From assembly GCA_013398275.1 (NCBI GenBank), contig VZSE01012476.1, positions 806,001-870,000 of the forward strand: DNA of 64,000 nt. The letters are read 5' to 3'. The first letter of the stretch is position 1, and every line of letters starts with the position of its first letter. The translations under genes were made by a program, and so were the position numbers. This DNA is from Promerops cafer. Lineage: Eukaryota; Chordata; Aves; Passeriformes; Nectariniidae. This document shows positions 20,961 to 32,600 of this stretch, piece after piece. The notes below the pieces were generated by a model. The model ran no database searches, was not told the DNA's origin, and saw nothing but the letters and a program-made list of their open reading frames with translations.

Positions 20961-23900
20961 TCAACTTGTGGAGCAATAGCCACCGTCTGTCCTTCAGCTC
21001 GGCCGCTCCCAAGAGCTGTGTGTTGTCAGCCACGTCATCAAAGGCTTTGGAAAATCACCTGATGTGTTTTCTAACAGCAGTAAGTTAAACAGGTGTTCTA
21101 AAATTGGTCGAATTTGCAAAACTGCCCCTGGTCCTTCCTCTCCTGTGGTTCAGTGAGTCCCTTTCCAGGGATGCCCTGGCTGGTCCCTAAAGGTCTCTGT
21201 CACAGTGGGTGAAACCACAATCCTGGCTACCCTCTCCTAAATCACTACTCACTGATTTCTCTTTCTACAAATCCAGATTACCGTGGCCTCTCCTGTGGTA
21301 TCCACTTACATTCAAATGTCCTTTTATTCATAGATTTGTGTGAGTTATTTGGCTGGTCTTCACCAAGTGGTCTACAGGCACAACGATTTATACACGCACA
21401 ACTTGTGTCACTTTCACAGATCTATTGCTTTTTTTCCTGCCTTGCAGAGATTCATGCTCATTTTTCTGTATGAGACATATTTAAATGGGAAAATAAAAAT
21501 GACACATTAATCCTTTCCTTCCTTTGCCTCCCAGATGAGCAAAACTCTTGGAGTAAACTCAAGCCTGCTTCTTAATTTATGGAGAAATGTAGAAGTCTAA
21601 ATCAAGCTCCGAGAAGATTAGATTACAAACTTGGAGTGGAAAAACTTCAAGGAGACCAGTTCTGCAAGCCGCTGAAAGCTTTGAGTTATTGAACCCCCCG
21701 AGCTGTTGCGGACACCTCTTCCCTCCCAGGACAAGACTAAAGAAAACTTTTCCTGTGGAAAATGCCACAGAGCACGGATGCCAGCACGGGCACTGCTGCA
21801 GATGCTGGCCTGGCTCGCTGCCCGCATGGCACGGTGCCCCGGTAGTGTGGAGCGTTGTGCAGGAGCGCTGTGCTGAGCACGTCTGAAAGTTTTGACTTTT
21901 GCAGTGACTTTTTTTTTGTACAACCAACTGGCACAAAAGCTGCTGCACATCCAGCGTGGGGCATCCAGCTTGAGAAGTAACCCCAGCACATGGTGTGTCT
22001 CGGGAAGCAGCTGGTCGTGGTTGCATTTCACGTTTTCAGCTGTGTCCTGTAACCGTTCCTGTGAAAGAGCGTTGGAGATACCTGGGCAGTGCTGGTGTGT
22101 ATAAACCTGGTAATCTAACCAGAGAAATGGGCCACGAGTGCAGCAAATGTTTTCCTGCCTCTTCGAGGCACAGCAGTGTGTTTCATCAGAGGAGAACAAG
22201 CTGGGAGCAATAGACATAACAGGATTAAAATGATGGCTGCTCTGTCATTTTCCACGCTAACCTGGGTGCCTGAGAACTGCTGAAATATGGTTGAAATGCC
22301 GCCGTGATGCATCTTGTTTTAAAAAAGTGATTTGTTAAAAGAAAATCCATGCCAAATAACTGAATCGGCCCCATTAAAATAAAATGTAAACACTGGTTGC
22401 ACGGTTTAACCATCACACTTTTGATAGCCTTTAGGAATTTAAAGGCAATTCTCTCCCCTCTCTGCATTATTATATAACCTCATCAGAAGATAAACAGCCT
22501 CCTTACCCCCAAACACTTTGCAATTTGCATTTAGATTGTTTGATGCCAATGTTCAGGATAAGATACTTCCTAGCTCTGTCAAACAAAACCTGATTGTCAT
22601 TTAGCAGAGTGGCAGTCAATTTATGTTTCCATTAATGCAGATCCCAGACAATTATCTGGGGAGGGGAGAGGGAAAAACCTTAACAAATTGCCCTCTGGTC
22701 TTCAAGGCTGATTTTCCAGTGGGCAGCTGTAGGGCAAATTCGATATACCCATGAGGAGGAGAAAGAGAAAGCCTTTCTGCTGTTGCTGGGGAGAAAGGTG
22801 TGGGGGCAGCTCCCACACTCCTTGGCTGTGCAGCATCACACAGGAGATCCAACTGCCTCATGGAGGCAGCAGTGATGTGGGGCAGGGTCACCACCCCTGG
22901 GCCAGGGATGTGTCAGACTTTGACTCCCAGCCTGATTCAGTGGCAAAGCCAGGGGTCCCAGTGGGTTTCCTTGGGCATGTGTCCACTCAGCAGCTGGTGA
23001 TGCGCTGTCAGACACTGCCCTGTCTCCAGAGTCCCCTGGGCTGTGCCAGTGCCATCCTTGGGGACTCTGGCACTTAAGCACTCACTGTGGTCCTCCTTGG
23101 CCAGGTGGGATGGCAGAGGACATGCCCTCCTGGTGATGGGATTGCCCTCTGCTCCTGCCATGCACACCCCACAGCTGCACTCCTGGGGCCAGTGGGGGGT
23201 TGCACACATGACGTGACTGACAGCAGCTCTACTAAGCCCTTGTGCAGATGCAGAACACAAATGTAATATGCTTTCCTTCTCTGACAGTAACTGAAAGACA
23301 CTTCTCCCTTCCCTCCTGTCTTAATGACTTCATTTTTCCTCTGCCCCCTTACTTAGCTGTGCCCCCATCACTCCTGTGCTCCCCACGAGGATTCCATGCA
23401 TGACAGCAACCCCTCCACCAAAGGCAGCTCCCCCATCTGGCGTTTGCTGGAGTGCAGCTGATGGCATTGACCAACCCAAGGTTTCCCCAGGCCAGGCATT
23501 CCCCCCAAGGACGCTCGCCCTTAACTAAAAAGCCAGTCCTGTCCTTTCCAGTGCCCTCTCTGAGAGGGGTGGGCAGGTAGCACCGGTGCAGCCCCACTCC
23601 CCAGCAGAGCTCCTTGCTCATGGGCTTCTCTGCACACACACGTGTGTGTCACACAGGAGGTCACAAAGCTCGTAATCCTGTGTGCAAGACTATTCCTGTT
23701 GCCTTTGCAAAAACACTGCATTGCATCTTGGCTGGTGCAAAAGAGCCATTTGTGTTGGAAACAGCTTTCAGTGACTCCCTGGCCAAGTCAGCAGGATGCT
23801 GGCTGTCTTTCCCTGGAGCTGCTGGGGTCTCCATAGGGAGCAAAGAAGAAACCCAAGCAGAGGTAGCCTCACCTGCAACTGAGCTGCACTGTAAACGTGG

Positions 23901-26900
23901 GGGACTCACAGGCTGTCAGGCACGTGCTGCAAGGGGATCACCTTGGTACAAGCTCTTTGGTCTTCTGGCTTGTGGCCCCTTTGCGGCACTGTGGGGCAGG
24001 TGGTGCTGCTTTGGTGGCTGAGAAAAATCAAGTGGTTTTCTGAAGGGAGGGTAGACACCCTTGCCCCAGTGATTGGAAATACATCTGTGACCACTTGAAA
24101 AGCTATTTTTGCTACATGAAAGTCTGGGGCATGAGGACAGGGCCTTCTCCAGACTGTAGTACCTCTTGGCTTTCCTTCCAGTACAGCTCATTTATTTGGT
24201 TTGGCACCAACTAACCAAGCCATGTAGCTGCCAGGTTCACCATGTATAAGGAGCTGCTGATGTCAGGAAGAGCTTTTGGCTGCAGGAAAGCCCTGCAGAT
24301 GTTGTCCAGGTGGTTCTGCTCTCCATGAGCATTTAGGAACAGTCAAAGCGTGTAACAATTTTACAATGATTATTTTTCTTTCAAAACATGGCCTAAATTT
24401 CTATCAGGCACTGGAGCAGAAGCACAGGGCGACACGCAGTGCGAAGGCGGTATGGGTGAGGTGTGCGGTATGTGCTGGCAGCAGGGGACAGAGAAATGCC
24501 AGAGGAACAGGACCTGGCAGAGTGTGGAGGGGACTGGCATGCCAGACCAGCTTGGAAGTAGCTGGCAGCTCCTCTGAGCAGCGTTTTGCACCACACTGCT
24601 TGTCAGACAGCCAGCAAGGCCTAGCAGAGGGAGAGGTGTTGCCTGCCCACATTTAAATTCTAGCGGTTCCCACATTTCAGAATTTTGGCTCAGGATCCAG
24701 CTGGGGCAAAAAGAGACTCGTGTCATCTCCCATGCAGATAACCTGGTGAGTTAGCTGTGCCTCGCTCATCCCTGCCCTATGTGCTCCCTAACAGTGCAAA
24801 GAATCATCACCTGTGGGTGCCTCTTCCAAAGGTGTCTCCCAGCCAAATCAAGGCAAACACATCCAGACCCTCTCATGGACTCATGTTCCCCCTCCAGATG
24901 CTCTGCACTGTGCTGCTGAATGGGAATCTCAGGCCTTGTCCAAAAATAGGCTTACACCCCTCCCCTGAGTTAAGGGACATTCAGTTGCCCAGGGTACAAC
25001 CTGCTCCTTCCCTCTCTTCCAGTTCCTTGGCTATATGCTGCCTAGAGGACACATGGACCCTGCTGACACCACACCCAAGCCCACCCAGGGCAGGAGGAAA
25101 GAGGTTTTCCTCTGCCTACAAACCTGCTCAACCCACCAGGTGACCTCAGAGCACCCCTGAAGCCCATTAACACTATTAAGAGGCTGCTGTTTTCCTTGCC
25201 AGTTTATTGCTTCCACATCCCCTCCTAGCCTCTCTGCCACAGCCTCACCCTTGCCACCTTGCTGCCTCTTCCTGGCCTGTACCCACTCTCTTTCTCTGGA
25301 TCTACACACCTTTTCTCCTCAGGTAAGTTGTTAACTTCTCAAGATTTTGAAGAAATCCCAGATGTGCCAAAAGAAGAACCAGAGATTCTAACTCCCGTCC
25401 AAGCATTTCTTACCCCTAATGGGTTTTTATTTATGTGGGAATTACTACAGGGTTTGCAGAGGAGTCTTCCTTATTTTTTTGCAAACCTCAGAGCCGCTTA
25501 CACTGCTTGTTCAACTTGTTGTCTAATAGAGAGAGAAACCTCAGTTAAGTTGCCTCAATACTTATTTTATTTAAAGAATCAGAAACACAGTCATTGTAGT
25601 TCATTTGTACTCATATCTGCCAACATTTCCTAAACCACATTAACATTCATGTGTAACAAAAACATTTTCTGAGCTGTGCAAAGTTCAAAGGAATTGTTCA
25701 ATTACTTGAACCCATTTCTAGAAGAACAAACCTGGCATTTTACAAACTGAGGCCACCAGAAGGAATCTTTTCTTTTCCCTGCCCTGTTGCAGGAGATGGA
25801 GATGCCCCCTCCTCCCTCTTTTCCTGGCATGACAGGCAAAAACTAGACCACAGTATGCATCAAACCTCTCTCAGTCCAGGACTTTCTGAATGGCACTGGG
25901 TCATGTTTTTGTATCACTGGGATGTATTAAGTTCACCTTAATACTTGTGCTCCTGCCATGGAAGTGATTTGTCCAAGAAGATTACTCAGTAACCCAAACT
26001 GTGATAAGCAATAAAGAGGGCCCAGAAACAGCTGCTATCAAAATAGAACACCTCCTCCCACCCCCCAATATTTTTTTCCTAGAAGAAGGTATGACTGGAA
26101 GGGTTATCGACCATTCAAAAAACCATCATGCTCCTTGCAAATGATATTTTAAAGCACTGATTTAATGATGTGACATCTGCGTGTTTTCCTTGATCCTCTC
26201 ACACACCAACTTTTGTGCTCTTAGAGTTAAGCATAAAACAGTGGAAATCTGGAACCATTTTAGATCTGGCTAAACAGAATAGGCAGCATGCAAGCTGTCA
26301 TCCTGTTTCATTTTTCTGATTGTAGTAAATACACCACGGAACAGAATTTTAAGAGCATTTTAACCATTGTAAGTTGTCAGAAAGAATCTCATCTCTGACA
26401 GATCTAACCCAGAATTTTATTGGAATCAATAACACACATTTTGGCATTGATGACTGCCTAACTATGCAGTTTACTGTTTGAGGTGCAGTGACACCAGTTC
26501 TGACCTGGACCAAATAAGTGGAACAGATATGGCTCTAATCTCAAGCAAGTCTTTCCAGAAGACGTTTCTTCAGTCTCTTACTGGTTATAAAAAGGCAATT
26601 TCCTCCTAACAGTAACTAAATTTTTAGTGACTGACTCATTACAATCTGGAATATCAACAAATGCGGCAACATCAACTATAAAAAGAAACACCCTGAAAGT
26701 GATGCCTCCTGGTTTGAAGGTGCTATACTTGGCCATGAACTGTGTTTCTGGAATTGGTTTGTTAACATGTGACAGCAAGAAGAACTTATTTTACAGAGAA
26801 CAAAGTCACAGAGCTGAACTTAAACAGGAATGCTCACTTACATGGGTTTTGATATGTACTAGTACTCACGGCTTGAATGAAAACAAAACTTACACCTTCG

Positions 26901-27169
26901 CATATGAAATACTGGTAATGCAGATGATGTTCACCCACCGGGCCTCTGTTTTTATAAGATCATCTCCAGGTTACAGTGCCTCTGACACACTTTTAAACAC
27001 TCACCACATGTGGGCTTTGGCAAACAGCCAGCTGCTGTCAGAGGCAAGGTATGGATACAGCTATGAAAGCTATTTCAACATGATTCACTCCTCAAGAGTC
27101 GATGTCTTTTTAAATACTCTCAACAATTGCATTATGACTTTTTTTTCCTCATTCTTTTTCATACAAATT

Positions 27170-28635
27170 ACTGGCTAAACTCACCTTACATTTATTGCAC
27201 CTTTAAGTCCCTGGTAGATGGAAGCTTATATTGCCTGATACAGTTTGTATTGTAGCTTGACGACGTTAAGAAATCCAACAGTCTCCAGAACTGTACATTT
27301 CTACAGTAAGAAATCACATCTCCATAACACTAATTACTGCTGTTGCAGATCAGCTCTCATCTCTGTCATGCAATGACAGAGGAAAACTCCACGGTCCCTG
27401 CGTGTGCTAGAACCTGCAGTGTTCTTCTTATTGCCACGAAAAAGTCAATTAAAATGACTCCTCTGGGAATTACTTCCAATTCTGGAGTCATTATCACTCT
27501 CCAGACAGAACGCTGTGCTTCAGCATGGGTCTTCAGCCACTCTAAATATGTAGGAGAGAGCAAGCATGTGTGTGTTCCACAAGCAGCCCCCCCAGGTATA
27601 TTTATCGGTGACCATGCAGCTTTTTCTCTTTTCCTCTATGATGCAAGAACAAGCAGTCTGATCTCAATCTTCAGGTACGTTTCTAATTTCATATGTTGAA
27701 TGCAAATCTTGTTGCAGCCTCTCTGTTTAACTAAATCTTTAACAATTAAAAAAAATAGCACCAGATGTATGAAAAAGAGGAAATGTCTGATCTAGTAGGA
27801 ATATATATAAAGTAGAGCAATTCTTACAGTAAAAAGGTACGTCGTACAAAAAAGCAATGGAAAGTGATACCGAAGGACAAAAATCCATGCTGCATATAAT
27901 ACGGGCAGAAGACAGGCAAAAGGGATTCTGCTCAAATAACCACAGTTTAATGGTGGAGCCGTACTTCCTCCAGGACCTCCCTGGCAGCAGTGCCAGGACA
28001 CGGGGTGGTGTGGCACTCTGAGTACTCAACACCGACACGCACCAACAAACCTGCGCAGCATATCTTTGAGGTATATAGAAAGCATGACATTAACATTTTT
28101 GACTCCTCATTCTTACTTGTACAATGATGCACTGATCTTTAGCTGGGGTTTTTTCCACCCTCCCCTCTTCTTCCCTTGGTAAAAACAAAATCCTAGTTTA
28201 AGAGCTTCCTAGCACACCTCCTTGAACGCTCAAATCCATCTTGCATAGGCCAGTAATAAGAACACTGCAGCTCTGACAAATAAGTTACAGCAATATAACA
28301 GCTTTCCTCTTAATTTTTTTTTAAAGATATCTTCTCTATAATTTACACAAAAGGCTAACAGCCAGAGTTTAGGTTACTACAGTCCAGATGGGCGTCCTTT
28401 CAGTCTGTGATTCCAGGTGGAAGGCACTACTTCAACATACCACGGTATGCACCGCACACGGTCTCGGGAGCACAGCGGGACACTGCGTCTCCAGAGCTGC
28501 AGACTGAAGGGCCTGGGGGAAGTCTTTGGAAATAAAAATGGCAGTGGTTATCAGTCCAGTTTCTCTTTGCTGTCTCTTCTTGTGCTATGCAGTTTCCCCT
28601 GAAAGCTCCTCAGTTGAGAGAGCGGCGATTCGTCC
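27170..28635 (-). other. SH3RF3: SH3RF3 3' UTR (probable)
   Basis: On the - strand, the stretch after the TGA at 28636-28638 shows no further exon. The first canonical AATAAA on this strand is at 27191-27196, implying a UTR of roughly 1.45 kb; a variant ATTAAA at 27946-27951 could give a shorter form. The end is an estimate. Confidence 0.5.
27191..27196 (-). terminator. Candidate poly(A) signal AATAAA of SH3RF3
   Basis: The + strand TTTATT reads AATAAA on the - strand. It is the first canonical signal after the SH3RF3 stop codon, about 1.44 kb downstream. A nearer ATTAAA variant is at 27946-27951. Confidence 0.45.
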
Positions 28636-28804
28636 TCAGAAGCTCTCGACAAAGCTCCCGGGGAAGAGGCCCGTCCTGCCGTTCCTCTGCAACGTCCCTT
28701 TGTACCAGCCGTCCTCCCGTTTCTTGTGCACAAACACAATGTCACCTTCCTTCAGCTCGATCTCCGCCTCGCTCTGCGGTGGGTATGGGACCACAACGCG
28801 GTAC
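28636..28804 (-). CDS. SH3RF3: SH3RF3 terminal coding exon (fourth SH3 domain)
   Basis: The exon supplies the last base of a split Arg codon, then 55 codons and a TGA. It is a complete SH3 domain. The usual ALYDY-like start is YRVVVPYPPQ, followed by the acidic RT-loop (SEAEIELKEGD), the conserved Trp in DGWYKG, the n-Src side (TLQRNGRTG) and the closing LFPGSFVESF that also ends the protein. This is nearly identical to the C-terminal SH3 of vertebrate SH3RF3, a RING-type E3 ubiquitin ligase and scaffold related to POSH that binds Rac and promotes JNK signalling. The acceptor reads ttttgtctccaaag|gtaccgc on the - strand. The phase joins exactly to the exon ending at 38599. RING, SH3-1 to SH3-3 and the Rac-binding part are outside the window. 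Confidence 0.96.
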
Positions 28805-29187
28805 CTTTGGAGACAAAAATGTGCAAAGACTTGGTTAATCTGCACTTGTTGGGAGCAGCTGGGCACCAGTACCAGAGATCTTGGGAAAAAAACTTTTGGA
28901 AATATCAGTAAGTTACATTTTCACACGCTAGTTTTATGCAGTGCAGCTACATTTTCTACTAAAACTGACTAAGATGGAAATTTCTGGCCAGTTTGGCTGG
29001 ACAATTGACCAAGACGTACTCTGGAGCCAGTCCATGAAAGCAGGAATGTGTTGTCAAATGGATGGACCACTCATGGTGTCCCCATTCCCAGCTGTGTGCT
29101 GAGCCTGTGCCAGGAATTGGCTGCTTTATCCTAGTGCTGCATCTCTGCTGTAATATGCCTTATTCAGCTCTGCATTTGCTCCATCCA

Positions 29188-29660
29188 AAAATCATAGCAT
29201 CATAGAATGATAGAACAGTTTGGGCTGGAAGGGACTTTAAAGGTCGTCTAGTTCAACCCCTCTGCCAGAGGCAGGGACATTTTCAACTCAAGCAGGTTGC
29301 TCAGAGCCCATGTGTCAACTGCACAATGTCAGCTTGGTGTCATCTGCAAACTTCCTGAGGGTGCCCTCAATCCCACCATCTATGTTATTGATGAAGATAT
29401 TGAACAGCACTGGTCCCAGTGTGGACCCTTGAGGGACACTACTCATCACCAATGGCCATTAGGACACTGGGCCATTGACCACTACCCTCTGGATGTGACC
29501 GTCCAACCAATTCCTGATCCACCTAACAGTCCACCCATGAAATCCACCCTTTTCCAATTTAGAGAGAGATGTTGTGAGGGACCATTTCAAAGACCTTACA
29601 GAAGTCCAGATATATAATACGCTCTCTTCCCTTGTCCACGACGAAAAATGAGGTTTGCAA
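29188..29660 (-). mobile_element. CR1 LINE fragment with internal deletion
   Basis: Reverse CR1 (same strand as SH3RF3). The 3' end is aaaaatcatagcatcatagaatgatagaacagtttgggctggaagggactttaaaggtcgtctagttcaaccc. After about 29310 it jumps to the ORF2-derived part (gtcagcttggtgtcatctgcaaacttcctgagggtgcc ... gatgaagatattgaacagcactgg). The jump marks a deletion inside the copy. No functional frame remains. Confidence 0.94.
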
Positions 29661-32600
29661 TGCTCCTACTGCCTGTGACACCAGCAGATGTCAGCTAAAG
29701 CAGTTCACATTTTTCTCATAATGTTTCTTGAGAATGTACTTTGGGTCCCTCAAACCTGGAAGGGAAGCTAAAATGGAGAGGTATCAAGTGACTTTCAAAG
29801 CACTCTCCAAACCAACAGGGAGCCCCAGTCCTGAACCATTCACAGGGCTCTCTGGGAACTTAGTTGTCAAGTGTCACTTCATTTCAATGAAGTAATGATG
29901 TGTCTGAGCCTGATACAGCTATTCTGCACTCAGAGCTTATCAGCAGGCGTCCCTCTGAGAGCACAGACCAGGCCATTTTATATCAACGCACTTGTGTGCA
30001 GAGCAGGGAGTATATTTCTACTGCACAGTTGTTTTTTCCTTCAGCACTTCTGCAGTCATCTGGCATTTGGTTAACACTCAATAACCATCTTGCTAATTGC
30101 AAAGTAATGAATATAGTAAGATAGTTAAAAGTTGCCAATTGATTATCCCATCTCCTGAGAATTAATATATTCACAGCTTCTGCCTGACCACCAATGCCTG
30201 GGTCCTGTTTGTAACAAGGTGAGTACTTATTTAAGGTACTATCCTGTCCCTGGGGACTTTAACATGCCCTGGAGGCTGTGGACCATGCCCAGAGGCCATC
30301 CCCAGTGAGATAGTACCACAGCAAGGGGCTCTCCAGTGGCAGTCACCTATTTTCTTTGCAGACTTTGCTCAGGTGCCTAGTGACTTCAGTTCTGAAACTA
30401 GGCACTCCACTTTGGCATGACACTGGAAATATCAGCTTTGGCTCTATGTCTGGACATCTCCACAGCCAAACAACCCATTACTTGGAAAAGCATTAAACTC
30501 CATTTGGAGCAGGGGTTCTGTTCTAAAACCTGACTATGGTTTTTTTATCTTGACAGAGCAACACAGTTGTGGAAAATATATGTGTTCAAGTGCCATCAAA
30601 AATTTGCTGATCCTCTCTGTACCTTGGTTAATAAATCTAGTTGTCACTTCCTTCCTCTGTGGAAAAGCAAATAACAGGGGTTGAAACGTGTGCAGGAAAA
30701 TGGTCTATCAAGCTATCATCTGTGGAACTGCTACACTTATAATATGAAGCTTTGCCAATTACACTCATTATGCAAATGAATGCACACATTATTTCAAACA
30801 CTCTGCTGCAGTGTTGATTAATTAAATTATCAGAGTGGAACAATTTCAGCTAAGATGATGCCAAGTTTCAGATCTCACTACTCTTATGCACAATCACAGC
30901 ACATGGGAGCTCTGCATCAGGAACTCAAGAGGCCTTGAGAAAGAAAAAAGGTTGGACCCCAACATTAGTTGAGTGCTACGGAGGTACTCATGGACGGTTC
31001 TGGCAAGTCAGGAAACAGAAACTCAGAAAAAGGTGGTGTCTTGGGCAGGGTCACTCTGAAGACCCAGCTGGGATTGCCAGCACCTCATGTTATACCAAGA
31101 GCACAGAAATATCCTTTTAAAGCAAAACTACGTCCTCAGAGTGATGAGCTGCTAGTCCCTAAATGGTTCACATGAGGAGGCAGGTGACCACACTCAACAG
31201 GAATGCACCCACTGTCATAAAAAGGGTTCTACACAGCATCTTAGCAATTTAGAGAAATAAATCTCAGTTGCTGCATTACAAAATGAGGCACTTTTTCCCA
31301 TTCAGGAAACACTAAATGCTATGGTTTAAATTTCATTAACTACAGTACCTCACAAGATAGTACTGAAGAGGTTTTTGATAGAATAACAAAATACTAGCTA
31401 CGAAAGACCTTGCAAATCAGTTAAGAACTCCCCTGTGAGGGATGGAAGAAGATGCGATGCCTTTTCCCCCCGAGAGGTTTGAAGCGGAGCCTGGGAGGGG
31501 CAGCCCGGTGGGGGCTGCAGGGGCAGCATCCCGGCACTGCGCTGGCACAGGGAGCTGTGCCGCCCCTCCACACCTCCAGGTGGCACCTCAGCCTCGCTTA
31601 TCCTCTGGAATGGAAGTGCAAGGACAGCTATCAGCCGTATTTTTTTGGCAGAAAAGGTCTCTTCTCCCAGACATCCTCCCTCACTCCCAAAAAGGCAGTC
31701 CGGGATACTTCTATTTATATCTCCCCTTTTAATTTTCCCTTTTGTCCCCTTTTCGAGAAGATGCTATAAAATTGTAGGTTTTCCTATACCAGACTGTCGC
31801 TTGGGATTTTAGATGGATCTCAGTCTTCTCAGTTTTGTCTATGTCACATTCCACTTCTAAATTACCAGCTTTCAAAAAATGCTAATTATCTGGGCAACAA
31901 TTATGATGACAAGTGTGGCAACCACCTCTGACTACTATTAACAATATTTGGTATCTTCTGTTGTAAATTGTGTAAATCTGTCCTATGTAGTTACAATTCT
32001 GCAAATGTTAATAATTTTGGCCCAAATTCTCTACAGTAGTTGGCTGTATCAGGCTGAGGGTCCAACATACAGCACAGTGGCCTCATCACTTCCAAGAATA
32101 ACACAAGGGGTTTTGCAGCACCAGCAGGACCCATATGAGCACTTCCACAAACTGCTCTGAGGTTCTATATTTGGGAGAAAAGACCTGTCCTGTGGTCCCA
32201 CTGGTCTGTCAGAGATGGCTATCCTTCAGAAAATGATCCACTCTCAGCCACGTTAAAAACATTCAAACCACCCCAAAATGGCACATGTTTAGGCTTGTAT
32301 GAGCACTGAAAGTAAAATCTCTGCTGATTCATGCTCCAAGCTGTCCTAGCTCTGTGGGACCTCAGAGGTTCAATTCTCTTCCTTTCTTAGCACTGGGTCC
32401 CTCTTGTATTTTTCTCTTAGGGGACAGACTTAATGTTGGACATCCCCACTGCTGGCTGCTGTGGCATCCTTGGACTGGGCACTTCATGCCTGGAGGCTAC
32501 TGTCCAGGATGGACAGTGGCCTGGGAAGGGTCCTTGGAGCCCAAGAGATAATACATGAGGAGAGGCTGCAAGTAGTATCACCAAGGACAGGCGATGGGTC

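Larger units (their letters stand above)
4276..27169. other. Intergenic region between the 3' ends of septin-10 and SH3RF3
   Basis: About 23 kb with no coding exon that I can support. It holds CR1 fragments near 5.9-6.8, 8.2-8.7, 9.1-9.2, 16.5-16.9 and 20.9 kb, and short tandem repeats near 19.2 kb. The stretches 4.3-5.9, 6.9-8.2, 9.2-16.4, 16.9-20.8 and 21.0-27.1 kb show no recognised repeat or gene. Parts of 14.5-17.7 and 22.7-25.3 kb are richer in C and G and carry many overlapping short open frames, which look like chance. Two stretches (about 18.4-18.65 and 22.3-22.65 kb) look like conserved non-coding DNA. Confidence 0.7.

Noticed and set aside
21577..23301. Many 60-200 codon frames on both strands
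   Set aside because: Same reasoning: mutually overlapping, low-complexity peptides without recognisable domains.
25259..25633. 124-codon + strand frame with an acidic stretch (DFEEIPDVPKEEPE)
   Set aside because: It looks gene-like for a few residues, but there is no domain, no matching exon on either side, and the frame decays into hydrophobic random sequence.
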